Positions 1 to 9,071 are shown, counted from the first letter of the stretch. The stretch is 64,000 nucleotides of DNA from Bifidobacterium aemilianum (GCF_003315635.1 NZ_PDCG01000003.1:1-64000); one strand, 5' to 3'. Notes: generated by a model not told the origin, from the sequence alone. Numbers and translations: made by a program.

Positions 1-213
1 GCCTGCGAACAGGGCGGCATGGCCGCCTGAGGAACGGATCTTGATCACAAAACGGTAGGCATCGGCCGGCTGGCTCAGGTGCATGTAGTAGCCCAAGCCA
101 CGCTGCCCGGCCGGATTGGTCAGGAACCACACCCCCACCCCACACCAACAGGACAACCAGGACAGGGCCACCAACCCAAACGCCCCGCCCCAACCCAGGC
201 GAGGCGCTCTCAT
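1..213 (-). CDS. N-terminal part of an unknown membrane or secreted protein
   Basis: An open minus-strand frame of 71 codons runs off the left edge. It begins MRAPRLGWGGAFGLV, with arginines followed by a hydrophobic stretch of about 25 residues (LVALSWLSCWCGVGVWFL), which is typical of a signal anchor or signal peptide. After this comes a soluble-looking stretch with YYMHLSQPADAYRF. The frame stays open upstream to a second ATG at 273, 20 codons earlier and preceded by a weak AGG. The start at 213 is chosen because it places the basic residues directly before the hydrophobic segment. The gene is divergent from dcd. The family is not recognised and the C-terminus lies outside the window. Confidence 0.5.
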   Translation of the reverse strand, partial: MRAPRLGWGGAFGLVALSWLSCWCGVGVWFLTNPAGQRGLGYYMHLSQPADAYRFVIKIRSSGGHAALFAG

Positions 214-455
214 ATCAAGGCGACACGGCAGGCAGTCGCCCTTGCGCGATGCTTCGATGCAATTCGGGTCCATCCAACTACCTGGTCTGCGCCGCTAGCC
301 GCTAGACTGGAACTGTACTGTTGCTTACAGCGGTGGGCGAGAGCTTGCCGCATGGTCCGCGATTGGGTGGGCAGGGCTGGAGGGCATCCGGCTCCGGCCA
401 GCCCTTAGGCCGGCACCACCGCAACATGCCCACGCAGGTCAACCAAGGAGAAACA

Positions 456-1037
456 ATGCTGCTGTCCGATCGGGATATTTTGGCCGCCCAGGCCCAGGGT
501 CACATTTCGCTGGACCCTTGGACTCCGGAGATGGTCCAACCCGCTTCAATCGACGTGCGCCTGGACCGTTTCTTCAGGCTCTTCAACAACCATGCCTACA
601 CCTATGTGGACCCGGCTGAAAACCAAGGAGCCTTGACCGAGCAGTTCGACGTGGCCCCTGGCGAGCCATGGATACTGCACCCCGGCGAATTCGCCCTGGG
701 TTCCACTTGGGAGTACATCAAGCTTGACCCCACCGTGGCCGCCCGCCTGGAGGGCAAGAGCTCCCTGGGCCGCCTGGGCATCCTGACCCACTCGACCGCC
801 GGCTTCATCGACCCCGGCTTTGAGGGGCATATCACCCTGGAGCTCTCCAATGTCTCCACCCTGCCGGTCAAGCTGTGGCCCGGCATGAAGATCGGGCAGA
901 TGTGCTTCTTCCAGATGTCGTCCCCCGCCGAGCACCCCTACGGCTCACAGGGCACCGGCTCCCACTACCAGGGCCAGCGCGGACCGACCCCCTCGCGCTC
1001 CTACGAGCACTTCTACCGGGCTCAGATCGATGACTGA
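456..1037 (+). CDS. dcd: dCTP deaminase
   Basis: The gene encodes a 193-residue cytosolic enzyme that deaminates dCTP to dUTP, or directly to dUMP in the bifunctional actinobacterial form, feeding dTMP synthesis. The protein starts MLLSDRDI and carries the family signatures [23 protein letters not shown] with the catalytic glutamate region, GKSSLGRLG and [13 protein letters not shown]. The length matches the usual 190 or so residues. The ATG at 456 is chosen because AAGGAG lies at 445-450; an upstream in-frame extension lacks family similarity. It is monocistronic, between a divergent membrane protein gene and rlmB. Whether it is mono- or bifunctional cannot be read here with certainty. Confidence 0.93.
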   Translation: MLLSDRDILAAQAQGHISLDPWTPEMVQPASIDVRLDRFFRLFNNHAYTYVDPAENQGALTEQFDVAPGEPWILHPGEFALGSTWEYIKLDPTVAARLEGKSSLGRLGILTHSTAGFIDPGFEGHITLELSNVSTLPVKLWPGMKIGQMCFFQMSSPAEHPYGSQGTGSHYQGQRGPTPSRSYEHFYRAQIDD

Positions 1038-1078
1038 CAGATAGACCTGCCCGCCGCCGCCAGCCAGCACCGGCCAAG

Positions 1079-1102
1079 GTGCCAGTCGGCTGCCGACGGC
1101 AC
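1079..1102 (+). terminator. Possible weak terminator hairpin after dcd
   Basis: GTGCC-A-GTCGG, then loop CTG, then CCGACGGCAC forms a 10-pair stem with one bulged A, 42 bp after the dcd stop. The T-run after it is poor (GATTCCCC), so efficiency is doubtful. Confidence 0.35.
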
Positions 1103-1148
1103 GATTCCCCGGTGGCCGCTTGCCGGGGGGTCCTGAGATAATGGGCCC

Positions 1149-2135
1149 ATGGCTACGAAGAAAGGCCCGACCAAGGGTTCGGGCGGCAAACACCGCAATG
1201 CGTTGAAGGGCAAGGGCCCCACCCCCCGGGCGGAAGACCGGGTGTATCACAAGGCCTACAAGGCCAAGAAGGCGGCAGACCGTCGCAAGGCCGCGGATCC
1301 ACGTATCGCAGCCCGCCGCCGGGTCGCCAAGTTCACTTCTGATTCCGACGACCTGGTCATCGGCCGCAATGCCGTGCTGGAGGCCCTGAAGGTCGGCGTT
1401 CCCAGCTCACAGTTGTACATTGCCTCCCGGCTGGAGCATGATGACCGCACCCGCGACATCGTGCGGCTAGCGGGCATCCAAGGCCTGAACCTTCTGGAAG
1501 CCGACCGGCTGGAGATGGACCGCATCGCCCGGTCCGGCAACCACCAGGGCGTGGTCCTCAAGGTGCAGCCCTACCAGTACTCCTCCTTGCAGGAGCTGGT
1601 GAACCGGGCCGAGAAGAAGGCGGACTCCCTCAAGGGTGTCAAGTCCCTGAAGACCCAGGTGGCCGCACGCCCCCTCTTCATTGCCCTTGATGGGGTCACC
1701 GACCCGCAGAACCTGGGTGCCGTGATCCGTTCCGCGGCAGCCTTCGGCGCCTCTGGCGTCATCCTGCCCGAGCGCCGCTCCGCCTCCGTTACGGCCGCCG
1801 CATGGAAGGTCTCGGCCGGTGCCGCCGCCCACCTGCCCGTCGCCCGCGTGGTCAACCTGACCAAGGCCATCGAAAGCCTTCAGGAACGCGGCTACTACGC
1901 CGTCGGCCTTGACGGTGGTGGTGACAAGGAAGTCGGCCAGACTGGTTTTGAGACCGACCCGCTGATTGTGGTCCTGGGGTCCGAGGGCAAGGGGCTCAGC
2001 CGCTTGGTCCGTGAGGCCTGCGACTCCATCGCCGGCATCCCGATCTCCGGCATGGTCGAGTCCCTCAACGCCTCCGTGGCCGCCGGCATCAGCCTCTACG
2101 CCGTGGCCCGCGCCCGCCGCGAGGTCCAAGGCTAA
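1149..2135 (+). CDS. rlmB: 23S rRNA 2'-O-ribose methyltransferase, TrmH/SpoU family (RlmB type)
   Basis: The 328-residue protein is predicted to transfer a methyl group from S-adenosylmethionine to a 23S rRNA guanosine ribose. The first 65 or so residues are very basic and disordered (KKGPTKGSGGKHRNALKGKG), as in actinobacterial RlmB proteins and likely to bind RNA. Next comes the SpoU substrate-binding domain (VIGRNAVLEAL, about residues 70-145) and the knotted SPOUT domain with its three motifs: DGVTDPQNLGAVIRSA, IVVLGSEGKGLSRLV and SLNASVAAGISLYA. The start ATG lies 8 bp after another out-of-frame ATG and the ribosome binding site is weak. RlmB is preferred over other TrmH members because of the two-domain layout. 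Confidence 0.88.
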   Translation: MATKKGPTKGSGGKHRNALKGKGPTPRAEDRVYHKAYKAKKAADRRKAADPRIAARRRVAKFTSDSDDLVIGRNAVLEALKVGVPSSQLYIASRLEHDDRTRDIVRLAGIQGLNLLEADRLEMDRIARSGNHQGVVLKVQPYQYSSLQELVNRAEKKADSLKGVKSLKTQVAARPLFIALDGVTDPQNLGAVIRSAAAFGASGVILPERRSASVTAAAWKVSAGAAAHLPVARVVNLTKAIESLQERGYYAVGLDGGGDKEVGQTGFETDPLIVVLGSEGKGLSRLVREACDSIAGIPISGMVESLNASVAAGISLYAVARARREVQG

Positions 2136-2429
2136 GGCAATCACCAGCGAGGCAACTACTGCTTGCCCATGCCCGGGACCCATCAGAACAATTTCGGCGG
2201 GTCCTGCCCGTAATCTCCCTGCCATAGCACAGACCCCTGCGCCGGCAGACTGGCCGGTAGTGACTCAATTCGCGTGTCAGGATGGTGTGACTTTGAGCAG
2301 GGTGATGACCAGCGCCGGCTCTTGGGTTAGAGTTTTGTCTATTGCTTGTGTAGGCCGTGGACTTCCCCGGGCCTGCGCTCTGTGGGCAGAGGGACCGCCG
2401 GCACCGATCCGCCCGGAAAGGCTATGGGA

Positions 2430-3728
2430 ATGGCAGACGAGACACAGACCCCGACGACCGTCATCAGGAACGACCCCTGGTATGATTCCTACGCGCAACG
2501 GGCCGACGCCATGCGGGCCTCGGAGATTAGGGCCCTCTTCGCAGTAGCCACCCGGCCGGACGTGGTATCGCTGGCCGGCGGCATGCCCTACCTGGACTAC
2601 CTCCCCTTCAAGGAGCTCTCCCAGCTCATCGCCAAGATGCTCGTCGACAAGGGCGACCAGGCCTGGCAGTATGGCTCCGCCCAAGGCGACCCCCACCTGC
2701 GTGAGGACGTCCTGCAGATCATGGAGCTGGAGGGCATCAAAGACATTCAAGCCGATGACGTGGTCATCACCAACGGCTCCCAGAACGGGCTGGATCTCAT
2801 CACCCGCATCATGTGCGACCCGGGCGACGTGGTCCTGGCCGAGGCCCCCAACTATGTGGGAGCCCTGGGTGTCTTCCAATCCTTCCAGGTCGATGTGGTC
2901 AATGTGGAGCTCGATAAGGACGGATTGGTGCCCGAGTCCTTCGAGGAGGCCATCATCAGCCAGCGCAAGCTCGGCAAGAAGGTCAAATTCCTCTATACCG
3001 TCCCCAACTTCCACAACCCGGCTGGTGTGACCATGAGTGTGGAACGCCGGCCCAGGGTCCTGGAGATCGCCCGTAAATACCATGTGCTGGTCGTTGAGGA
3101 CAACCCCTACGGACTGCTGGGCTTCGAGGGGCAGACCTACCCGGCCCTGCGGTCCATGGACGCCGAGAATGTGGTCTACCTGTCCAGCTTCTCCAAGATC
3201 ATCGCACCCGGTATGCGGATCGCCTGGATGGTGGCGCCCGCGGGCATCCGCCACAAACTCATCCTGGCCAACGAGGCTTCCATACTCTGCCCGCCCAATA
3301 TGAGCCAGATGACCATCTCCACCTACCTGGACAACTTCGACTGGCGCAAGCAGATCAACGACTACCGGGGCATGTACAAGGAACGGTGCGAGACCATGGA
3401 TGCCGCCCTTCGAACATACCTGCCCTACTGCTCGTGGCACAAGCCCAAGGGTGGCTTCTACATTTGGCTGAAGATTCCCGAGGGGCTTGACTCCAAGGCC
3501 ATGCTCCCCCGGGCCATCACCGCCAAGGTGGCCTACGTGGCTGGCACCGGCTTCTACATGGATGGGCAGGGCAGCGACCACATGCGGCTTTCCTTCTGCT
3601 ACCCGACACCCGAGCAGATCCTCGAGGGAGTTCGGCGGCTGTCGACCGTGATGGATGCCGAACGCAAGACCATTGAGCTCTTTGGGGCCGGTAGGCGGCA
3701 GGGCAAAGGGACGGATGGCGGGTGGTGA
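2430..3728 (+). CDS. PLP-dependent aminotransferase, class I/II (2-aminoadipate/LysN-like)
   Basis: The 432-residue fold-type I aminotransferase is cytosolic. It shows TNGSQNGLDLITRIM in the cofactor-binding region, YTVPNFHNPAGVTM, the aspartate of VVEDNPYG and the Schiff-base lysine in LSSFSKIIAPGMRIAW. It resembles the catalytic half of MocR proteins and the LysN/aromatic aminotransferase branch, but has no DNA-binding domain. The ATG at 2430 is preferred to the one at 2424 because GGAAAGG at 2415-2421 then has normal spacing. The amino acid substrate cannot be deduced. About 290 bp before it hold no recognisable gene. Confidence 0.85.
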   Translation: MADETQTPTTVIRNDPWYDSYAQRADAMRASEIRALFAVATRPDVVSLAGGMPYLDYLPFKELSQLIAKMLVDKGDQAWQYGSAQGDPHLREDVLQIMELEGIKDIQADDVVITNGSQNGLDLITRIMCDPGDVVLAEAPNYVGALGVFQSFQVDVVNVELDKDGLVPESFEEAIISQRKLGKKVKFLYTVPNFHNPAGVTMSVERRPRVLEIARKYHVLVVEDNPYGLLGFEGQTYPALRSMDAENVVYLSSFSKIIAPGMRIAWMVAPAGIRHKLILANEASILCPPNMSQMTISTYLDNFDWRKQINDYRGMYKERCETMDAALRTYLPYCSWHKPKGGFYIWLKIPEGLDSKAMLPRAITAKVAYVAGTGFYMDGQGSDHMRLSFCYPTPEQILEGVRRLSTVMDAERKTIELFGAGRRQGKGTDGGW

Positions 3729-3880
3729 GCCTTGACGAGCGGCGAGGACCGGTAAAGACTGGGGATGGGTAGCGATGACTAGTGAGGACCGACGAGACTT
3801 ATGAGACTGTGGAAGACGAGTGTTGGGGCCGCTTTCGACTCACACTAGGGGACCACAGGATCAGGGCATAAGGAGGGCAA

Positions 3881-5053
3881 ATGACCACCAGTAGGGCGGA
3901 TATGGCGAAGACCCAGGCTAGGGCTGCACAGGCGCGGGAGCCGGCTGCAGCCACGCAAAGGTCTGCAGGGCAGAAAGCAGTAACCCAAGGGTTTACGGAA
4001 CCGGTTGCAGAGATGACCGCTGACCTCGGGCCAGACGAGGCTGCACTGACCGAGGCTGCCGGCAATACGATGGCTCTTAAGGCCCGGAGCGAGACCAGCA
4101 TTCTGATTATTTGCGGTGGCTCCAGTCACGAGCGCGACATCTCCATCAGCTCAGGGCACCGGGTGGGCGGCTACCTCCATGACGCCGGCTGGAACGTGCG
4201 CTACCACGACATGGATGCCTCCCTCCTGCCCTACCTCTCCGACCCAGCCACCCGGCCCGACCTGGTCTGGCCTCTCCTGCACGGGGCCAAGGGTGAGGAC
4301 GGTTCCATCCGCGACCTGCTGGAGCTTGAGCGCCTGCCCTATGTGGGTTCCAGGGCCAAGGCCTCTGGTACCGCCTGGAACAAGCCCATCGCCAAGAACG
4401 TGGTCCGCAAGGTGGGGCAGCTCCACACTCCCGTGTCCGTGACCCTGCCCGAAGAGCTCTTCCGTGAGCTGGGCGTACGGGAGATCATGGATCTTCTGGT
4501 CGATACCCTGCAGCTTCCCCTCTTCGTCAAGCCGATCTATGGTGGCTCCGCCATGGGTTGCACCCTGGTCACCGAGGCCGACCAATTGGCCCAGGCCATG
4601 ATCGACTGTTTCGCCTACGCGGATACGGCCCTGGTTGAACGGGCCGTCACCGGCACCGAAGTCTCGGTCTCCATCCTGGAATTCGACGGGAAGCCGCTGG
4701 TCCTTCCCCCCCTGGAGATCGTGACCCCCAATGGGACCTACGACTACGAGGCCCGCTGCACGCCGGGTCCCACGGACTTCTACGTGCCGGCCCGCCTGCC
4801 CCAGGAGACCCTGGACGCGGTCAAGGAGGCCGCCCTGCAGGCCCATAGAATCCTGAGCTTGCGGGACATTTCCCGGACCGACTTCATTGTGGACGGGCAG
4901 GGGCGTCCCCAGTTCCTGGAATCCAATGTAACCCCGGGCATGACGGACACCTCCCTCCTGCCCAAGGCCGCCTTGGCCACCGGCTATGACCTGGCGGATC
5001 TGTATTCCCGCCTTGCCGAATCCGTGCTGCGGCAGGATCGAGTGCAGGGCTGA
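3881..5053 (+). CDS. ddl: D-alanine--D-alanine ligase family protein (ATP-grasp)
   Basis: The 390-residue protein is predicted to join two D-alanines using ATP for peptidoglycan precursors. The ligase core begins near residue 73 (ILIICGGSSHERDISISSG), followed by WPLLHGAKGEDGSIRDLLEL, the ATP-grasp stretch PLFVKPIYGGSAMG, an acidic segment VERAVTGTEVSVSILE, and the metal-binding end DFIVDGQGRPQFLESNVTPG. The 70 or so residues before the core are Ala/Gln/Thr-rich and unlike the family, yet an ideal AAGGAGG lies 5-11 bp before the ATG at 3881, so this long start is kept. A bifidobacterial genome may hold a second Ddl, so paralogous specificity is possible. Confidence 0.82.
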   Translation: MTTSRADMAKTQARAAQAREPAAATQRSAGQKAVTQGFTEPVAEMTADLGPDEAALTEAAGNTMALKARSETSILIICGGSSHERDISISSGHRVGGYLHDAGWNVRYHDMDASLLPYLSDPATRPDLVWPLLHGAKGEDGSIRDLLELERLPYVGSRAKASGTAWNKPIAKNVVRKVGQLHTPVSVTLPEELFRELGVREIMDLLVDTLQLPLFVKPIYGGSAMGCTLVTEADQLAQAMIDCFAYADTALVERAVTGTEVSVSILEFDGKPLVLPPLEIVTPNGTYDYEARCTPGPTDFYVPARLPQETLDAVKEAALQAHRILSLRDISRTDFIVDGQGRPQFLESNVTPGMTDTSLLPKAALATGYDLADLYSRLAESVLRQDRVQG

Positions 5054-5103
5054 AGGCCGGTCTCGGCGCCGCCAGGCTCCAGCCTGTCCACCATCGGCCC
5101 CTG

Positions 5104-5390
5104 GCATCACCGACTCGTCGCCACGCAGGCCGATCACACCCGTCAGGCTCGTCACACCATCACACCGCAGACCTGTCATACCGTCACACCCGTGGGACCC
5201 GTCACACCGACAGGCCCCACGCCGCAGGCCCACACACTGTAATGCCAGTCGCATCGCAAGCCGATCACACCATCAGACCCCTCGCACCGCTGGACAGTCA
5301 CAACGTATGACCCTCTCACCGCCGACTCATCACACCAAAACCAAGCACACCGCAAACTCGTCACACTGACAGGCCCGTCGCACGGCCGGT
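5104..5390. repeat. Degenerate short repeats built on (C)GTCACACC
   Basis: This intergenic stretch between ddl and trxB holds about eight copies of TCACAC(C), usually written CGTCACACC or GATCACACC, some 18 bp apart. A longer near-identical word CGTCACACCGACAGGCCC occurs at 5200-5217 and with one change at 5359-5376. No convincing gene is present on either strand; the strong composition bias makes several open frames by chance. Confidence 0.6.
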
Positions 5391-5486
5391 CCCGGTCATT
5401 GTCGGTTCCTTACCACTGGTGCACCTGAGTGCAGGATTGCGCTGAAGGCTCATGGCTGATGGGACGAAACTGATATTCTTGGAGCC

Positions 5487-6446
5487 ATGACTAATACGGA
5501 GCAACAAGTAGTAATCATCGGATCCGGCCCTGCCGGGTATACCGCCGCCATCTACATGGCTAGGGCCGGTTACCAGCCTCTGCTCATTGCGGGCGCCCTG
5601 ACCCCCGGCGGCCAGCTGGTCAACACCACCGAGGTCGAGAATTTCCCCGGCTTCCCGGATGGAATCATGGGTCCTGACCTGATGGATGCCATGCAGCGGC
5701 AGGCAGAGAAATTCGGTACTGAGATTGTCTGGGATGATGTGGTCTCCGTCAACCTTGAAGGCCCCGTCAAGACCGTGACCTGCGACCAGGGCGATGTCTA
5801 CCATGCCAAGTCGGTCATCGTCACCACCGGCTCCCAGGTCAGGAAGCTTGGCGTTCCCGGCGAGCAGGAGTATTCCGGCCGTGGCGTCTCCTACTGTGCC
5901 ACCTGCGACGGATTCTTCTTCAAGGGCAAGCCGATTGTGGTGGTTGGCGGTGGCGACTCAGCTTTTGAGGAGGCTGAGTTCCTGAGCAGGTTCGGATCCT
6001 CGGTCACTCTGATCCACCGTCGTGACGAGTTCCGCGCCACCAAGATCCTGGTGGACCGGGCCAAGTCCAACGATAATATTTCCTTCGTCCTTGATTCCGT
6101 CGTGGAGGAGGTCAAGGGAACGGACGGTAGCGCCGAATCGGTGACCATCAGGAACGTGAAGACCGGTGAGGTCTCCATCCTGCCTGCCTCTGGCATCTTC
6201 GTGGCCATCGGCTACACCCCCCTGACCGACTTCCTGGGCGGGGCACTGGAACTGGACGACAAGGGCTATATCGCCCTTGAGGGAGCCTCCACCCGAACCT
6301 CCATGCCCGGGGTCTTCGCAGCCGGAGATGTGGTGGACAGCGTCTACCGCCAGGCTGTGTCCGCGGCCGGAATGGGCTGCAGGGCGGCCCTGGATGCCCA
6401 GGCCTACCTGACCGGCACCGAAGATATCCAAGATGCGCTGAACTAA
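5487..6446 (+). CDS. trxB: Thioredoxin reductase (NADPH)
   Basis: The 319-residue flavoprotein passes electrons from NADPH through FAD and a redox disulfide to thioredoxin in the cytosol. The FAD motif GSGPAGYTAAIY is at residues 12-23, the redox pair C-A-T-C at 137-140, and the NADPH motif VVGGGDSAFEEAEFL follows, with the second FAD motif in GVFAAGDV near the end. Length and order are those of the low-molecular-weight TrxR class. The start is set by GGAG just before the ATG. A second TrxB-like protein lies at 57474, so the two probably serve different acceptors. Confidence 0.93.
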   Translation: MTNTEQQVVIIGSGPAGYTAAIYMARAGYQPLLIAGALTPGGQLVNTTEVENFPGFPDGIMGPDLMDAMQRQAEKFGTEIVWDDVVSVNLEGPVKTVTCDQGDVYHAKSVIVTTGSQVRKLGVPGEQEYSGRGVSYCATCDGFFFKGKPIVVVGGGDSAFEEAEFLSRFGSSVTLIHRRDEFRATKILVDRAKSNDNISFVLDSVVEEVKGTDGSAESVTIRNVKTGEVSILPASGIFVAIGYTPLTDFLGGALELDDKGYIALEGASTRTSMPGVFAAGDVVDSVYRQAVSAAGMGCRAALDAQAYLTGTEDIQDALN

Positions 6447-6458
6447 GCTATAGTTTGC

Positions 6459-6497
6459 ACAAAGCGGGTTGTGGCATATCGCCACAACCCGCTTTGT
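6459..6497. terminator. Bidirectional terminator between trxB and parB
   Basis: A perfect 17-bp stem (ACAAAGCGGGTTGTGGC, loop ATATC, then its complement) lies 12 bp after the trxB stop and about 80 bp after the parB stop on the other strand. The A-rich and T-rich ends on both sides suit termination of both convergent genes. Confidence 0.85.
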
Positions 6498-6577
6498 CTA
6501 TATCAGGACAACGATGCCTGTCAGACGGCTGTTCTCAGAGGATTCGCTGCCTTGCTCACCAGCGGATGATTCCTGCC

Positions 6578-8122
6578 TCACACCCACTGCTCATTGCTGG
6601 CGGACTTGCTCTCAGCTTCGGGAACCAGCAGGGCCATGATACGGTCCATGTCCTCCGGGGATGAGAAGACGATTTCGATACGACCGTGCTTCCGGGTGCC
6701 CTTGATGGAGACCTTGGTGTCAAATCTGTTCTCCAAGATGGATTGCTGGGGTGATTGGGCCCAGGGATTCTTGGCCTGGGACTTCTCCTTGGGCTTCTGC
6801 TCCTTGCCCATGGTCTTCATGGCGACGATTTCCTCAGCCGACCGGACGGAGAGGCCTTCGCTGATGATCCTGTTGGCCAGGGACTCCATCTCGGCTTCAT
6901 CCGTAAGGCCCAGCAGAGCCCTAGCGTGACCGGCCGAAAGCACCCCGGCGGCCACCTTCTTCTGCACCACGCCTGGGAGGTTGAGCAGGCGGAGGGTATT
7001 GGCTATCTGCGGCCGTGACTTGGAAACCGACTTGGAAAGCTGGGCCTGGGTCAGGCCGAATTCCTCAATCATCTGCTGGTAGGCGGCAGCCTCTTCCAAG
7101 GGATTGAGCGCCACTCGGTGGAGGTTCTCCAGGAGGGCATCACGCAGCATATCGTCATCTGCGGTGGTCTTCACGATGGCAGGGATGGTTTCCATGCCTG
7201 CCAGGCGGGATGCCCGCCAGCGGCGCTCACCCATGATGATCTCGTACTCGGTGTGCCCGTACTGGGCCCAGCGAGCCTCATCGGCAGCCGAATCACTGTT
7301 TTTCTCGTGCTGGTCGGCAGGCCTTTTGCGAACCACGATGGGCTGCAGTACACCAACCTCGGTTATGGACTGGGCAAGTTCCCTCAGCTCGTCCTCGTCG
7401 AAGATGGTTCTGGGCTGGTAGAGGTTGGGACCAACCTGGTCCAGTTTCAGTTCAGCCAGATAGCCGCCTGCCACAGGTTTCAGCTCATCAATCCGTGCAG
7501 GGGCATCTCCTGCCGCTTTCTCGGCTGGGCCGGACTCGGACTCAGGATTGGCCTTCTGGGCTCTTGTACCCCCCGTAGAGGCGGTTTTTGCGCCTGCTGC
7601 CGCCTTGCCCGTGTCTGCCGGTTGACCACCGCCACCAAAGAAGACATCCAAAGGATGGGCTATATCCTCGAGGCTGGGAATGGCCTTACGAGTATGCTTG
7701 GCCTCATGCTGGACTACACTGGAGGAAGCCGTTTTAGTCTTTTTGCTCCTCGTGCTGGCTACGGACTGATCTGAGTCAATGGCTGCTACTGTGTTCCGAC
7801 TCCGGCTGGCAGGGGCCTTCACCTGGTCCGCGGACCCCATCTCTTGCCTACTGTTTGCTGACCGGCCACCTTTCTTCTTGACTGATTCTCTGCCGGAAGC
7901 TGTTGAGGCAGCTGCGCTGGTCTTCTTGGCCGAACCACCTGCGCTCTTGGATTTCGTGGCTGTCTTGCTGGAAGTCACAGATGTTTCACGTGAAACATTC
8001 TTCCCCCTCTTGCCGCTGTGCTGGGTACTGGCGGCGGACTTCGCTGCTGTTGGCGTATCCTGGCCCGGCAGGGTGGGGAACAGAGCTCCGAGACCTTTTC
8101 CTAAACGTGATGCACTGGTCAT
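6578..8122 (-). CDS. parB: Chromosome partitioning protein ParB
   Basis: The 514-residue parS-binding CTPase forms the segrosome at the origin with ParA. The N-terminal ParA-interacting box RLGKGLGALFP is present at residues 6-16. An unusually long Ser/Ala/Lys/Thr-rich linker follows (about 20-205). The ParB N-domain then begins with PRTIFDEDELRELAQSI and carries the CTP/clamp motif GERRWRAS. A helix-turn-helix (LTQAQLSKSVSKSRPQIANT) and a C-terminal dimer domain follow. Usual chromosomal ParB proteins are near 300-350 residues, so the linker accounts for the excess. One base separates parA's stop from parB's ATG, so the two are co-translated. A perfect parS lies inside codons 42-47. Confidence 0.95.
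   Translation of the reverse strand: MTSASRLGKGLGALFPTLPGQDTPTAAKSAASTQHSGKRGKNVSRETSVTSSKTATKSKSAGGSAKKTSAAASTASGRESVKKKGGRSANSRQEMGSADQVKAPASRSRNTVAAIDSDQSVASTRSKKTKTASSSVVQHEAKHTRKAIPSLEDIAHPLDVFFGGGGQPADTGKAAAGAKTASTGGTRAQKANPESESGPAEKAAGDAPARIDELKPVAGGYLAELKLDQVGPNLYQPRTIFDEDELRELAQSITEVGVLQPIVVRKRPADQHEKNSDSAADEARWAQYGHTEYEIIMGERRWRASRLAGMETIPAIVKTTADDDMLRDALLENLHRVALNPLEEAAAYQQMIEEFGLTQAQLSKSVSKSRPQIANTLRLLNLPGVVQKKVAAGVLSAGHARALLGLTDEAEMESLANRIISEGLSVRSAEEIVAMKTMGKEQKPKEKSQAKNPWAQSPQQSILENRFDTKVSIKGTRKHGRIEIVFSSPEDMDRIMALLVPEAESKSASNEQWV
7982..7997. promoter_or_regulatory. parS: parS site, perfect, inside parB
   Basis: TGTTTCACGTGAAACA matches the bacterial parS consensus exactly. 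It lies in the coding part of parB, where it encodes residues of the low-complexity linker (NVSRET). Confidence 0.93.
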
Positions 8123-8123
8123 A

Positions 8124-9071
8124 TCAGTTCAAACCCTGCCTTCTTGCCTCGATGGTCTTCAAGACCTGCGATGATCGCCGTGAAATCTCCAAAGCCGCCT
8201 CTCCGTATGAGATGGCTCCCATACCCCTTGGGTCATAGGCCACCACCGACTGCGCAAAGCTGGGAGCCTCGGAAATCTTGACTGTTCGGGGAATGACCGT
8301 ATTCAAGACGATATTCGGATAGTGCTCTCTCACCTGATCGAAGACCTCCTTGCTCAGGAGTGTTCTGCGATCGTACATGGTCACCAGCATGGTGGACACC
8401 AGGAGGACGGGATTGTAGTGTTCTTGCACTAGACCAATGGTGTTGATCAACTGCCCCAAGCCTTCCAGGGCATAATACTCAGCCTGGATGGGAATCAGCA
8501 TCTCAGTTACCGCACACATGGCATTGATGACCAACAGGCCCAAGCTGGGTGGGCAATCCACGAAGATATAGTCATAGCGGGGCTTGGCATTCTTTGTGTA
8601 CTCATCCAAAGCCGTCTTCAGCAGGTCGGTTCGGTTGGGCATATCAGCAACTTCCAACTCCGCACCGCTGAGATTGATGGAAGCTGGTACAACGTCCAGT
8701 TTCTCGAAATCAGGGCAGGTCTGCACAGCCTCGGCAATGGTTTTCCTGCCCTCGATGACATCGTAGACCGATGGCTCACCATTACCGTGTTGGGCCCCCA
8801 GGGCTGTCGAAGCGTTCCCTTGGGGATCCATATCAACTACCAGGACCCTCTGGCCATGTTTGGCGAACGACGCAGCCAGGTTCACCGTAGTGGTGGTCTT
8901 GCCAACACCACCCTTCTGATTGGCAACCGCAATGTAGCGTGTGCTTGATGGTCTGGTGAAACGGGCTTGCTCGAGCGCCAGATACCTGGTCTGCTCATCG
9001 GCCATCTCTTGGCCGAGGGATTGGCTGTCATCGCCGAAGATCCTCTTAATGGTCTCAGAGGCGGACTCCAT
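8124..9071 (-). CDS. parA: Chromosome partitioning ATPase ParA (Soj family)
   Basis: The 315-residue Walker-type ATPase binds DNA non-specifically and moves ParB-parS complexes. The deviant Walker A ANQKGGVGKTTTTVNLA sits near residues 48-64, after an N-terminal extension of about 45 residues. Walker A' VLVVDMDPQGNAST and Walker B YIFVDCPPSLG follow. GAGG four bases before the ATG supports the start. It is the first gene of a parA-parB pair, directly beside the parS array and a DnaA-box cluster, which lets ParA contact both partition and initiation proteins as known in Bacillus. No oddity apart from the extension. Confidence 0.96.
   Translation of the reverse strand: MESASETIKRIFGDDSQSLGQEMADEQTRYLALEQARFTRPSSTRYIAVANQKGGVGKTTTTVNLAASFAKHGQRVLVVDMDPQGNASTALGAQHGNGEPSVYDVIEGRKTIAEAVQTCPDFEKLDVVPASINLSGAELEVADMPNRTDLLKTALDEYTKNAKPRYDYIFVDCPPSLGLLVINAMCAVTEMLIPIQAEYYALEGLGQLINTIGLVQEHYNPVLLVSTMLVTMYDRRTLLSKEVFDQVREHYPNIVLNTVIPRTVKISEAPSFAQSVVAYDPRGMGAISYGEAALEISRRSSQVLKTIEARRQGLN

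Noticed and set aside
2277..3581. 434-codon minus-strand open frame opposite the aminotransferase
   Set aside because: The plus-strand protein has all PLP-enzyme motifs; the opposite frame is a GC-bias artefact.
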